From: Drouetiella hepatica Uher 2000/2452
Lineage (GTDB): Bacteria; Cyanobacteriota; Cyanobacteriia; Elainellales; Elainellaceae
Length of the DNA: 64,000 nucleotides
Assembly: GCA_019359505.1 (NCBI GenBank)
Contig: JAHHHD010000008.1
Span: forward strand, 62,001-126,000
Reading direction: 5' to 3'
The first letter of the stretch is position 1, and every line of letters begins with the position of its first letter. Shown in pieces: positions 17,936 through 27,218 of the stretch. Below the pieces are notes generated by a model, which worked only from the letters and a program-made list of their open reading frames with translations, was not told the DNA's origin and searched no databases. Position numbers and translations under genes: made by a program.

Positions 17936-20900
17936 TTGCGTTGGTCTGCAACAGACACTGGTCATTGCCCAAGCAGTACTTATGGACTTAGAAAAAAAGG
18001 CGGCAGGCTACACCAGCCTCACAACGCCCTCACACCTAACCATAGACTTAAATGCAAAGCGCCAAGAAGTTGAAAGCTTACAGGAAAGGCTGAAGAGAGC
18101 GCAATTGGCAAAGAAAGAGTCTAAGCAGGTGGCTCAGGCTGGGATAAATCAGCCGTCTCGAATGCGATCGCGAGTGCCAACCGATCATTACATCGAACGA
18201 GATCAAGCCAAAAGGCTCTTAGAACGCTTTGCGGTTGCGCTGAAGCCGACACAGGGACAACCCTTACTGTTCAATATTTATGGAATTGGCGGAGTTGGCA
18301 AAACAACGCTACTGGGGCGATTGCAGGAAGCCCATGCTGGCGAAGTTGATTTTCTGGATGTCTGTTTTGCTAAAACTGCTGATATTGAGATGCCGCTGAA
18401 GCTGATGCGGAGGTTGCATCAGCAAGCAATGGGGCTTGGGGGGTTGGAAGCCGCTGATGCATTTACTCAGCGGGAGCAGCAGTTTGGGGCGGCTCTGTTT
18501 GAGTTGAGCCATAAATCAGTAGACGGTGAAACAATCAGCAGCGAAGAATCCAGGAAAATTACAAGCTGGTTTGAACAATTGATCTGGTTAGGCTCAACGA
18601 GTTTGATCTCTACTCCAAGTAAGCCAAAATCCTTTGAGGTTGCAGGCGGGTTTTCGATTTCAGCGGCGGGGGAAGATGCAGAGGGCTTGAAAGACTGGAT
18701 ACAGCAGCGAGTGCGGAATCATCCTGCAACCAAAAATGAGCCTGAGCTACAAGCGCTGATGTTGGAGCCAGTTTCTAGGCTAACGCAAGCTTTTGCTGAG
18801 AGTCTGATGCAAATTGCCCAGAGCCGAGGACGATCGCTCGTGCTGGTATTGGATACCTATGAAAAAGCTCAGCCTTACCTGAATCAATGGCTGTGGCAGT
18901 ATTTGGTAGAAGATACTCCTTTAGAGTCTGCGCCTGTGAAGCTTGTGGTTGTGGGGCGACGATCGCTGCAAACCGATGAGGGGTGGCGCAAGCTCAATCA
19001 GGATCGGAAGTTGCTTTATGAGACGCCGCTGACGAAGTTTAGTAAGCAAGATACAGAGGTCTATCTCCAAAAAATTGGCATTGAGAAGGGTCGAACACGC
19101 GCCAACATTTTCAAAGCAACACAGGGATTGCCCTATTATCTGGATTGGGTGCGGAAGCAACGAGAGCAAGGCGAAGACCCTGATTTTTCTAAAGGAAATC
19201 AGGCGATCGCTGAACTACTTTTGCAGGGACGAAGTTCTCAGGAGCGGAAGATTTTACAGGTGGTGGCTTGCTGCCGATGGTTTGATCTGGCTATCATTCG
19301 ACATTTGCTGAACAGCGATGGATTAGGCCTGCAGAATGCTGGTGACGACGCAGAAAGCTATTTTGAATGGCTCAAGGGTTCAGATTTCGTTGAGTTTGCT
19401 AAAGGATATTACCGCTTGGATGATGTGGCGCGGGATGTCTTTCGGCAATCCTATTTTCAGGATGACCAAACTCAGTTTCGGAAAACTAATAGTCTACTAG
19501 CCGACTACTTTAAGGGACAGGCAGATGAAGTGGTTGATCCGCAGAGTCCTTTACCCGATCCGTATAAGGATGAGGAATGGCGAGGGCTGATAGCTGAGTT
19601 TCTCTACTACAGTCTTTTTGGCAAGGGAAGAGAAGGACTGCAACGATATGTTGAGCAGGTCTTTGCCGCAGTTTATCTCCGAGAGCCAGATATATTCATG
19701 ACTCCCTTCGCTTTTGTCAGCGCAGAAATGAGTGAAGAGAACCAAAATCTGCTTCCCAAATCGACAGGTGCGTTTTTTAAGGATTCAGGAATAGCCCTTG
19801 GCTTAGGTTGGTTTTTTCTAGATAAGCTTCCAGGAAGCTATGAGCATAAGTTTGAAAGTGATGGAAATCTTTCAACGGAAGTGATTGAAAAGCATCTCAA
19901 AAAGCTCGAAGATTCCTTGCGAATTTTGTTAGAGCAGGTGGACAGCTTGCCGGATGGCTTAAGCAAGTCTGTAGGGTTGATGTATCAGTCTTTACGTTGC
20001 CATAGATCTAGAGATAGAAGTAATTTGCTCTTGCAAGCGAAAACCCAGACCGAACAACTCATGATTCACTGCCGTCCAAAATTGATTCATGGTCTTTTTT
20101 CAAATCTTGGCAGACTTTTGATTGGTGCAGAACGTTACCAAGATTCGCTGGATTGCTATGAGAAAGCATTTGAATTAGCTCAAGGTAATGCAGTATCTTT
20201 TTTTGGTCAAGGCTTTGCACTTAAAAATTTGGAGCGATATAAGGAAGCGATTGAAAGCTATCAAAAAGCGATCGAACTTGACCCAAAATTGGTTCAGGCT
20301 TGGTCAAGTAAAGGGGCTACACTTAACAATTTAGAGCGATATGAGGAAGCGATTGAAAGCTGCCAAAAAGCGATCGAACTTGACCCAAAATCGGTTCAGG
20401 CTTGGGGAAATAAAGGAGTCGCACTTGGCAATTTGGAACGATATGAGGAAGCGATTGAAAGCTATCAAAAAGCGATCGAACTTGACCCAAAATCGGTTAA
20501 TGCTTGGGTAAATAAGGGAGTCGCACTTAAAAATTTGGAGCGATATAAGGAAGCGATTGAAAGCTATCAAAAAGCGATCGAACTTGACCCAAAATCGGTT
20601 AATGCTTGGGTAAATAAAGGAGTCGCACTTGGCAATTTGGAACGATATGAGGAAGCGATTGAAAGCTATCAAAAAGCGATCGAACTTGACCCAAAATCGG
20701 TTAATGCTTGGGTAAATAAAGGAGTCGCACTTGGCAATTTAGAGCGACATGAGGAAGCGATTGAAAGCTATCAAAAAGCGATCGAACTTGACCCGAAAGA
20801 TGTTAATGCTTGGGCAAATAAAGGGGCTGCACTTAGCAATTTAGAGCGATATGAGGAAGCGATTGAAAGCTGCCAAAAAGCGATCGAACTTGACCCAAAA

Positions 20901-21491
20901 TCGGTTAATGCTTGGGCAAATAAAGGGGCTGCGCTTGACAGCCTAGAGCGATATGAGGAAGCGATTGAAAGCTGTCAAAAAGCGATCGAACTTGACCCGA
21001 ATGATGTTGATGCTTGGAAGAACAAAGGAGATGTATTACGTAATGTAAAACGATATGAAGAAGCCCTTGCTGCTTTCAATCAAGCCCTTGAAATTGTCCC
21101 CCAAAATGCTAACGCTCTAAATTCTAAAGCATTAACCTTGAGTTTTGTCAAAGATTTTGAGAAAGCCCTCTCGGCTATCGATGAAGCAATTAGTTTAGAA
21201 CCTGAAGAAGCAGTGTTCAAAGCAAATCGAGGAATCATTTTGGCAAGGGCAGAGCGTTACACTGAAGCCCTTGCTGACTGTGAACAAACGATTCAGCAAG
21301 ATCCCAAGGATGAGAGTAGCTATTACGCCAAAGCCTGCTGCCATGCCTTACAAAATGAGATTGAACAGGCGATTGATTATCTGCAAAAAGCGATCGATAT
21401 TGCCCCTCGTCGTAGCCGAAGCGAAGCAAAACGCAACCCAGATTTTGACGGTATTCGGACTCATGAACGATTTCGAGCTTTGGTTTATTAA
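17928..21491 (+). CDS. STAND NTPase with N-terminal effector-associated domain and TPR array
   Basis: 1187 aa from the ATG at 17928 (ribosome site GGGGA five bases upstream; overlaps the caspase stop). Residues 8-57 repeat the caspase C-terminal module (DLEKKAAGYTSL, HLTIDLNAKRQEVESLQERL). The NTPase has Walker A GIGGVGKTT (119-127) and Walker B LVLVLDTYEKAQ (about 303-314), followed by winged-helix-like segments. From about residue 735 to the end are at least 12 tetratricopeptide repeats, eight of them almost identical. This is the architecture of an NTP-dependent sensor: TPRs bind a trigger, the NTPase oligomerises, and the N-terminal domain recruits the caspase. The trigger is unknown and the defence role is inference. 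Confidence 0.92.
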   Translation: MDDCVGLQQTLVIAQAVLMDLEKKAAGYTSLTTPSHLTIDLNAKRQEVESLQERLKRAQLAKKESKQVAQAGINQPSRMRSRVPTDHYIERDQAKRLLERFAVALKPTQGQPLLFNIYGIGGVGKTTLLGRLQEAHAGEVDFLDVCFAKTADIEMPLKLMRRLHQQAMGLGGLEAADAFTQREQQFGAALFELSHKSVDGETISSEESRKITSWFEQLIWLGSTSLISTPSKPKSFEVAGGFSISAAGEDAEGLKDWIQQRVRNHPATKNEPELQALMLEPVSRLTQAFAESLMQIAQSRGRSLVLVLDTYEKAQPYLNQWLWQYLVEDTPLESAPVKLVVVGRRSLQTDEGWRKLNQDRKLLYETPLTKFSKQDTEVYLQKIGIEKGRTRANIFKATQGLPYYLDWVRKQREQGEDPDFSKGNQAIAELLLQGRSSQERKILQVVACCRWFDLAIIRHLLNSDGLGLQNAGDDAESYFEWLKGSDFVEFAKGYYRLDDVARDVFRQSYFQDDQTQFRKTNSLLADYFKGQADEVVDPQSPLPDPYKDEEWRGLIAEFLYYSLFGKGREGLQRYVEQVFAAVYLREPDIFMTPFAFVSAEMSEENQNLLPKSTGAFFKDSGIALGLGWFFLDKLPGSYEHKFESDGNLSTEVIEKHLKKLEDSLRILLEQVDSLPDGLSKSVGLMYQSLRCHRSRDRSNLLLQAKTQTEQLMIHCRPKLIHGLFSNLGRLLIGAERYQDSLDCYEKAFELAQGNAVSFFGQGFALKNLERYKEAIESYQKAIELDPKLVQAWSSKGATLNNLERYEEAIESCQKAIELDPKSVQAWGNKGVALGNLERYEEAIESYQKAIELDPKSVNAWVNKGVALKNLERYKEAIESYQKAIELDPKSVNAWVNKGVALGNLERYEEAIESYQKAIELDPKSVNAWVNKGVALGNLERHEEAIESYQKAIELDPKDVNAWANKGAALSNLERYEEAIESCQKAIELDPKSVNAWANKGAALDSLERYEEAIESCQKAIELDPNDVDAWKNKGDVLRNVKRYEEALAAFNQALEIVPQNANALNSKALTLSFVKDFEKALSAIDEAISLEPEEAVFKANRGIILARAERYTEALADCEQTIQQDPKDESSYYAKACCHALQNEIEQAIDYLQKAIDIAPRRSRSEAKRNPDFDGIRTHERFRALVY
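20196..21011 (+). repeat. Eight near-identical 102-bp tandem repeats encoding TPR units
   Basis: The marker GAAGCGATTGAAAGCT recurs at exact 102-bp steps from 20244 to 20958. Each unit encodes one 34-residue TPR with the core EEAIES(Y/C)QKAIELDP. The units differ at a few bases, mostly in the AW-x-NKG-x-AL-x-NLER helix. Flanking TPRs are much more divergent, so the eight units are recent copies or are kept alike by gene conversion. Confidence 0.9.
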
Positions 21492-21734
21492 GAGTCCTAG
21501 TGTAGGCTGTAGCGCTTTTAGGGTTGATAGGAGTGTGAGACTATTTGGGCTGAAAATGCGATCGTGCTGATTTAAAGAATTACATCAGCGCAGAGTTTGT
21601 CATTGGGTAGGGTCAAATTTTGGCGATCGCCCCAGGAAATAACTCTTTTGGGTCGAGCTATTGATGACGCAGGAAACAGAGCCTAACTGAGGCTACACTG
21701 TACCCTGTCAAGCTAATGTCTATCTGCCGAATTC

Positions 21735-22658
21735 ATGACCGAAGCTCCATCCGATTACGACAATCCCTGGAAGCTAATTTTAGAAACATACCTTCAAGAC
21801 TTCTTCGCCTTCTTCTTCCCAGATATTCTGGTTCAGATCGACTGGAGTAAACCCTATGAATTTCTGGACAAAGAATTTCAACAGGTTGTCCGGGAGGCAG
21901 AACTAGGGAAGCGCTTGGTAGATAAGCTGGTTAAAGTTTGGCGGCACGATGGAGAAGAGGCTTGGGTGTTGGTGCATGTCGAGGTTCAGAGCCAGGAGGA
22001 ATCTGGGTTTGCAGAGCGAATGTATGTCTACAACTACCGGATTTACGATCGCTACAACCGCCAAGTTGCCAGCCTCGCTGTGCTGGGCGATGAGCGATTG
22101 ACTTGGCGCCCTCGCGATTTTGGCTACGAGATTTTCGGATGTCGGGTGCAATTCCAGTTTCCGATCGTGAAGTTGTTAGACTATGCTGACCAATGGCAAT
22201 TCCTGGAGGAGAGCCAAAATCCCTTTGCCACAGTGGTCATGGCGCATCTCAAAACCCAGGCGACGCGGGATAATGGAGAAGAGCGCAAGGACTGGAAGCT
22301 ATTCTTGGTCAAGCGCCTCTATGAAAAAGGGTATCAGCGCTTAGACATCCAAAATCTATTTCGATTCATTGACTGGCTAATGGCGCTTCCTGATGCGATC
22401 GATGAGAAATTCTGGCAGGAACTTACTCGCTATGAGGAGGAACGGCGAATGCCTTACATCACTGGTGTTGAGAGAAGAGCTATTCAGGCTGGGCAACGTC
22501 TGGTCATTGAGAATATCCTCAAGGTGCGTTTTGGCGATCTTGATGATCAGCTCTCTTCAACAATTTCAGCTTTACTGGAATTACCAGCTGAAGAATTCAC
22601 ACCATTGCTGATGCAACTGTCTCGCGAGGAACTACTTGCTAGATTTCAGCCTCTATAG
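21735..22658 (+). CDS. Rpn-family nuclease / DUF4351 protein
   Basis: 307 aa. The N-terminal two thirds belong to the Rpn (YhgA-like, PD-(D/E)xK) family abundant in cyanobacteria: opening NPWKLILETYLQDFFAFFFP, then KLVKVWRHDGEEAWVLVHVE and QSQEESGFAERMYVYNYRI; the Asp, Glu and Gln of the nuclease core are visible in these segments. The C-terminal 55 residues (LVIENILKVRFGDLDDQL, LMQLSREELLARF) match DUF4351. Rpn proteins are DNA nucleases that promote RecA-independent recombination. It lies 243 bp after the STAND gene on the same strand and may belong to the same accessory island. Confidence 0.82.
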   Translation: MTEAPSDYDNPWKLILETYLQDFFAFFFPDILVQIDWSKPYEFLDKEFQQVVREAELGKRLVDKLVKVWRHDGEEAWVLVHVEVQSQEESGFAERMYVYNYRIYDRYNRQVASLAVLGDERLTWRPRDFGYEIFGCRVQFQFPIVKLLDYADQWQFLEESQNPFATVVMAHLKTQATRDNGEERKDWKLFLVKRLYEKGYQRLDIQNLFRFIDWLMALPDAIDEKFWQELTRYEEERRMPYITGVERRAIQAGQRLVIENILKVRFGDLDDQLSSTISALLELPAEEFTPLLMQLSREELLARFQPL

Positions 22659-22984
22659 AGAAAATTCTTTTAACCCTCAATTTGGCAAAAAGGGTGAAAA
22701 AAAGCTGAGACTATGATTGAATCTGGCGGCAGGATTAGTAGCCTATATTTACTTGCCCAAGTTGCCGTCTTTGGACTTGCAGCCCAAAAGCTTGCCTGCC
22801 TTACCTGCTGCTATTTTCTAGTTCATTGAACTCACGTCACAATGAAACTCTACTCACAGCAATGGATTGTTCATTCTTGAGCTGAATTAGGGAACTCTTG
22901 ACCTCGTAAGCCTTGCTGAGAGCAGACCCATTTGGGGCTACTCTTAAGGTGGCGATCCCGGCGTTTAGACCCCCCATATTTCCT

Positions 22985-23239
22985 ATGCCTAGAACTCCTA
23001 ACGAATTTTCGGTACATATCATGATGGAAGGTGGACATCGTGAAGAAGTCCGTTTTCCCACTATCCAGGACTTTCAGAAGTGGTACAGCAGTGAGCTAGT
23101 GCCCAAGTCTGCCTCCAACGATTTCATCAACGTGCCGATTAAGAACATCCAGGGCGAATACATGGTAGTTCGCCCCTCCCGAATTTTGGCGCTGCGAGTT
23201 GAACCCGTCTTTTCTAGCAGTGTCGATCGCGATTTTTAG
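22985..23239 (+). CDS. Small conserved cyanobacterial protein, 84 aa
   Basis: I place the start at the ATG at 22985 (MPRTPNEFSVHIMMEGGHRE); upstream in-frame residues look non-coding. The protein is soluble, with a beta-rich N-terminus and the C-terminal stretch GEYMVVRPSRILALRVEPVF. It resembles a small conserved cyanobacterial family of unknown function that I recognise only by pattern. It stands alone, with a hairpin terminator after it. The 326-bp gap before it (22659-22984) shows nothing recognisable. Confidence 0.65.
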   Translation: MPRTPNEFSVHIMMEGGHREEVRFPTIQDFQKWYSSELVPKSASNDFINVPIKNIQGEYMVVRPSRILALRVEPVFSSSVDRDF

Positions 23240-23245
23240 GTTGCC

Positions 23246-23280
23246 TAGGGTTTAGGGGACACCCTGTTCTCAAACCCTAA
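23246..23280 (+). terminator. Hairpin after the 84-aa gene
   Basis: TAGGGTTT (23246-23253) pairs with AAACCCTA (23272-23279), with a further AGGG/CCCT pairing inside. It follows the stop codon by a few bases. Confidence 0.5.
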
Positions 23281-23455
23281 ACGGCTTTAGCAAGGGATTT
23301 GGAAAAGGCATCCGGGCTGTTAGTCACACAATTGATTTTTGAAGAAACCCTAACTTGTGGTTCAATACAGCAACCCAAAAAGTATGGTTTTGAAAGAAGC
23401 AACTTGCGATCCTTTAGACCATCAGTCCAACCCTTCCCTCTAAAGCACACACGCT

Positions 23456-25420
23456 ATGGCAGAAGTAACAATCGATTCCACCCTTCAAGAGAGCCGCCTC
23501 TTTGAGCCGCCCGCCGAGTTCTCGCAGCAGGCAGAGATTAAAAGCCTTGCCGAGTATGAGCAGCTCTACGCCAAAGCAAAAGCCGATCCCCAAAAATTCT
23601 GGGCAGACCTTGCCGAAACAGAGCTGCACTGGTTTCAAAAATGGGACACTGTACTGGATTGGCAGCCGCCCTTTGCGCAGTGGTTTGTCAACGGCAAAAT
23701 CAATATTTCCTACAACTGCCTCGATCGCCATCTCACCACCTGGAGACGCAATAAAGCCGCGCTGATTTGGGAAGGCGAACCGGGCGATTCTCGCACCTTT
23801 ACCTACGCGCAGCTCCATCGAGAGGTGTGTCAGTTTGCCAATGTCCTGAAGCAATTGGGTGTTCAGAAGGGCGACGTGGTGGGTATCTATATGCCCATGA
23901 TTCCCGAAGCGGCGATCGCCATGTTGGCTTGTGCCCGAATTGGTGCGCCCCACACCGTCGTGTTTGGTGGCTTTAGCGCTGAAGCTCTGCGCGATCGGCT
24001 GAAGGATGGCAAGGCAAAACTGGTGATTACCGCAGATGGCGGCTGGCGGAAAGATGCGATCGTGCCGCTAAAGGAGCAGGTGGACAAAGCCCTGGCAGAT
24101 GCGCCCACGGTCAAAAATGTGCTGGTGGTACAGCGCACAGCTCAGCCAATTGCGATGGAACCGGGACGCGATCACTGGTGGCATGACATCCGTCAGGGCG
24201 TTTCAGCCGACTGTCCGGCAGAACCCATGGACAGCGAGGATATGCTGTTCATTCTCTACACCTCTGGCAGCACGGGTAAGCCCAAGGGAGTCGTACATAC
24301 GACCGCTGGCTACAACCTGTATAGCCACGTCACGACAAAATGGATTTTTGACCTGAAGGATACCGATGTCTACTGGTGTACTGCCGATGTCGGCTGGATC
24401 ACCGGGCATAGCTACATTGTCTATGGACCCTTGTCCAACGGGGCGACGACGCTGATGTACGAGGGCGCACCCCGTGCCTCAAATCCTGGCTGCTTCTGGG
24501 ACGTGATCGAGAAGTATGGGGTAAATATTTTTTACACGGCTCCCACAGCAATTCGAGCTTTCATGCGCATGGGTGACCACGAACCCAACGCCAGAAATCT
24601 GTCCTCGCTGAGGCTATTAGGCACCGTCGGCGAACCGATCAACCCTGAAGCCTGGATGTGGTATCACCGGGTTATTGGTGGCGAACGTTGCCCGATCGTC
24701 GATACCTGGTGGCAAACCGAAACGGGTGGGGTCATGATTACGCCCTTGCCGGGGGCGATCGCCACCAAGCCCGGTTCTGCTACCCGTCCCTTCCCTGGCA
24801 TTCTGGCGGAAATTGTTGATCTGGAGGGCAATCCCGTCCCTGATCATGAGGGAGGCTATCTGGCGATTCAGCATCCTTGGCCGGGCATGATGCGCACGGT
24901 GTATGGCGACCCCGATCGCTTTCGTCGCACCTACTGGGAGCATATTCCCCCCCAAGACGGACATTACACCTACTTTGCGGGAGATGGGGCGCGTAAAGAT
25001 GCCGACGGCTATTTCTGGGTGATGGGTCGGGTCGATGACGTGATCAGCGTGGCTGGGCACCGACTGGGCACGATGGAAATTGAGTCAGCGCTGGTGTCTC
25101 ACCCAGCCGTTGCTGAGGCGGCAGTGGTTGGCAAGCCCGATGAAGTGAAGGGCGAAGAAGTCGTGGCGTTTGTCACTTTAGATCCCAGCTTTGCTCCTAG
25201 CCCTGAACTCAGCGCTGAACTGAAAAAGCATGTGGTGCAGGAAATTGGCGCTCTGGCGCGTCCTGGTGAGATTCGCTTCAGCGAAGCCCTGCCCAAGACG
25301 CGATCGGGCAAAATCATGCGTAGGCTGCTGCGATCGCTGGCGGCTGGCGAAGAGATTACCGGAGACACTTCGACGCTAGAAGATCGATCGGTGTTGGATA
25401 AATTGAGGGAAGGGGCATAA
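23456..25420 (+). CDS. acs: Acetyl-coenzyme A synthetase
   Basis: A 654-aa ANL-superfamily ligase that activates acetate to acetyl-AMP and then acetyl-CoA. The AMP-binding motif [16 protein letters not shown] is near residue 265. The acetate-pocket and hinge regions WWQTETGG and [17 protein letters not shown] follow, and the C-terminal catalytic lysine lies in [15 protein letters not shown], the site that is reversibly acetylated in many bacteria. Length is normal for Acs. It appears monocistronic. Together with phosphoketolase elsewhere in the window it bears on acetate and acetyl-CoA balance. Confidence 0.96.
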   Translation: MAEVTIDSTLQESRLFEPPAEFSQQAEIKSLAEYEQLYAKAKADPQKFWADLAETELHWFQKWDTVLDWQPPFAQWFVNGKINISYNCLDRHLTTWRRNKAALIWEGEPGDSRTFTYAQLHREVCQFANVLKQLGVQKGDVVGIYMPMIPEAAIAMLACARIGAPHTVVFGGFSAEALRDRLKDGKAKLVITADGGWRKDAIVPLKEQVDKALADAPTVKNVLVVQRTAQPIAMEPGRDHWWHDIRQGVSADCPAEPMDSEDMLFILYTSGSTGKPKGVVHTTAGYNLYSHVTTKWIFDLKDTDVYWCTADVGWITGHSYIVYGPLSNGATTLMYEGAPRASNPGCFWDVIEKYGVNIFYTAPTAIRAFMRMGDHEPNARNLSSLRLLGTVGEPINPEAWMWYHRVIGGERCPIVDTWWQTETGGVMITPLPGAIATKPGSATRPFPGILAEIVDLEGNPVPDHEGGYLAIQHPWPGMMRTVYGDPDRFRRTYWEHIPPQDGHYTYFAGDGARKDADGYFWVMGRVDDVISVAGHRLGTMEIESALVSHPAVAEAAVVGKPDEVKGEEVVAFVTLDPSFAPSPELSAELKKHVVQEIGALARPGEIRFSEALPKTRSGKIMRRLLRSLAAGEEITGDTSTLEDRSVLDKLREGA

Positions 25421-25422
25421 AG

Positions 25423-25459
25423 TTTTTTGATAGGGGCGTTAAGCGTCCCTATCAAAAAA
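25423..25459. terminator. Bidirectional terminator between acs and the TIGR03792 gene
   Basis: TTTTTTGATAGGGGCG (25423-25438) pairs with 25444-25459 with one G-T type mismatch. The stem base is T6 against A6, so RNA from either strand ends in a U-tract. The flanking genes converge on it. Confidence 0.8.
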
Positions 25460-25468
25460 GGGGTTGGC

Positions 25469-25774
25469 TTATCGTGTGATATTCCGAACCTGATATCCAG
25501 CAGACTGTACTATTTCATAGGTGCTTCCCATTATCTGAGAAAACTCCTTTTCAGTTTTCTCCAGGTCTGCGGCTGGAATCGCATACCATTTCTCAAAGCT
25601 TTCCCAGTGGATGACCATGATCACCTCTGACAGATCTTCTGGGCTAATCCATACCTCTTTGCCCAAGAAACCAGGATACTTTGATAGCGCCTTTGTCCAG
25701 ATTTCTGCATCTTTTTGGATGTATTGCTCTCGTTTGTCTGGCTCGACGCGAACCTTCAGCCATTCGATTACCAC
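25469..25774 (-). CDS. TIGR03792 family protein (antibiotic-biosynthesis-monooxygenase-like fold)
   Basis: A 101-aa protein starting MVIEWLKVRVEPDKREQYI, with EVIMVIHWESFEKWYAIP in the middle. This is the pattern of the cyanobacterial TIGR03792 family, a small alpha/beta ferredoxin-like domain related to the ABM fold. Family members have no defined function. It is convergent with acs across a strong bidirectional terminator. Confidence 0.8.
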   Translation of the reverse strand: MVIEWLKVRVEPDKREQYIQKDAEIWTKALSKYPGFLGKEVWISPEDLSEVIMVIHWESFEKWYAIPAADLEKTEKEFSQIMGSTYEIVQSAGYQVRNITR

Positions 25775-25840
25775 ATTCTGCTCCTTACTCTTTCTTCGAA
25801 CCTTTTTCCTTACAGAGTTTACAGGTTAAACCATTGCGCT

Positions 25841-25892
25841 AATTTTTGCTTTGCTGAGATACGCCGTAGCCCTGCGCCAGTGAGCAAAAATT
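25841..25892. repeat. 10-bp inverted repeat in an intergenic region
   Basis: AATTTTTGCT (25841-25850) and AGCAAAAATT (25883-25892) enclose a GC-rich centre (GATACGCCGTAGCCCTGCGC). It lies in the 316-bp gap between the divergent TIGR03792 and phasin-like genes, which holds nothing else recognisable. It resembles small cyanobacterial stem-loop repeats. Confidence 0.4.
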
Positions 25893-26090
25893 TGAGTGTG
25901 GATAGCCGCACTTCAAAGAGCGATCGCAAGTAAATTAGATTTGCCAGAATAGAATTGCATATTAGAAGTAAGCCTTGCTTCTAGCTTAAAATCACAGACA
26001 ACTTGAATTACAGCAGTTTTGAGGGTCAAGGTCGCTGCCTTAGACTGACAAACCTCCTCGGACGGTAAAAAACCACAAAAATACTGAACT

Positions 26091-26414
26091 ATGGATAGCA
26101 ACAACATTCTGCAACAGCTTTTTCTGCTTGGCATTGGCACCACTTCGTTAGTTGCTGACAAACTCCGAGAGGTAAGCGATCAGTGGGTAAAGGACGGCAC
26201 CCTTGATCCAGAGCAAGCCACCAAGTTTGCCAATGACCTGATGCAAAAGCTGAAGGCTGATCAGGGCAACGTCGAAGAGCAGATGCAGCGACAGTTCCGC
26301 AATATGCTGCAAGACCTAGGCGTGCCGCGCCAAAACGAAATGGACGAGCTGAGAGGTCGGCTCGATCGCCTAGAACGTCAGGTGCGCGATCTAGAAAATA
26401 AGCTGTGGCGCTAG
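26091..26414 (+). CDS. Phasin-like small coiled-coil protein
   Basis: A 107-aa, almost wholly helical protein. It begins with a short hydrophobic stretch (ILQQLFLLGIGTTSLVADKL) and ends in a heptad-rich coiled coil (MDELRGRLDRLERQVRDLEN). Similar cyanobacterial proteins are annotated as phasin family on the basis of this pattern. A role on polyhydroxyalkanoate or other granules is only a guess from the name; no PHA synthesis gene is in the window. It is followed by an FKBP gene on the same strand. Confidence 0.65.
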   Translation: MDSNNILQQLFLLGIGTTSLVADKLREVSDQWVKDGTLDPEQATKFANDLMQKLKADQGNVEEQMQRQFRNMLQDLGVPRQNEMDELRGRLDRLERQVRDLENKLWR

Positions 26415-26537
26415 AAGCAGCTTCCTAAAATCTGCATCTTCTGGATCTAGAGATGGAAACTTTGACCTTTTTTAACCTTTAGTCCTCCATTCTCTTTTAC
26501 ACTGAGGATTGGACTTGAAGAGACAGGAGGATTGATT

Positions 26538-27104
26538 GTGCGGGAAATTCTCATCAGCTTTGCCGTGATGATGGGTTGCCTAGTGGTTTTAGTAGTGGCT
26601 CAGTTCACGAATCGGGGCAGTGAAGCGATCGCTTCTTCTCTGCCGACCACTGAGCTAAGTTCAACAATGATCGCTAGTGTGCCTAGTGCAGTCCAGGTAA
26701 TCGCTCAAGCTTCCAGTTCCTCTACACCCAATGCAGCCGACCTCATGACACAAGATGATCTAGCTACCGTAACCACTCCTTCTGGCTTGAAATACGTCGA
26801 AATCGTAGAAGGAACTGGCGCTACTCCCACGTCAGGGCAAACCGTGACTGTTCACTATACGGGCACGTTGGAAGATGGCACCAAGTTTGATAGCTCTCGC
26901 GATCGCAATCGCCCCTTTGAGTTTCGCATTGGTCAAGGTCAGGTGATCAAAGGCTGGGATGAAGGGCTGAGCACAATGAAGGTTGGCGGTCAGCGCAAGC
27001 TGGTTATCCCGTCAGAGTTGGGCTATGGTGCGCGGGGAGCAGGTGGAGTGATTCCTCCCAATGCTACCCTGATTTTTGATGTAGAGCTGCTAGGCGTGAA
27101 GTAG
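26538..27104 (+). CDS. FKBP-type peptidyl-prolyl cis-trans isomerase, membrane-anchored or exported
   Basis: A 188-aa protein whose first 20 residues form a signal peptide or anchor ([20 protein letters not shown]). After a Ser/Thr-rich linker comes a complete FKBP domain ([72 protein letters not shown]). It catalyses prolyl isomerisation and probably acts in the periplasm or thylakoid lumen. AGGAGG at 26524-26529 lies eight bases before the GTG at 26538, which is preferred over the TTG at 26532. Confidence 0.92.
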   Translation: MREILISFAVMMGCLVVLVVAQFTNRGSEAIASSLPTTELSSTMIASVPSAVQVIAQASSSSTPNAADLMTQDDLATVTTPSGLKYVEIVEGTGATPTSGQTVTVHYTGTLEDGTKFDSSRDRNRPFEFRIGQGQVIKGWDEGLSTMKVGGQRKLVIPSELGYGARGAGGVIPPNATLIFDVELLGVK

Positions 27105-27129
27105 TCATAATCTACCGTAAAAACCGCTT

Positions 27130-27173
27130 TAGAAATAGAAATGCCGCCCAATTGGGCGGCATTTCTATTTCTA
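27130..27173. terminator. 44-bp perfect palindrome between convergent FKBP and glycosyltransferase genes
   Basis: Each half is 22 bp (TAGAAATAGAAATGCCGCCC and AA, followed by the exact complement) with no spacer. It would fold to a long hairpin in RNA from either strand and probably terminates both genes. Confidence 0.75.
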
Positions 27174-27218
27174 GCGCTGGAATATCACCAGCATTGCTTA
27201 TGGCTACCGCCAGTCTGC

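Noticed and set aside
22712-22828. 38-codon open frame before the 84-aa gene
   Set aside because: It has no recognisable family, weak start context and no conservation evidence.
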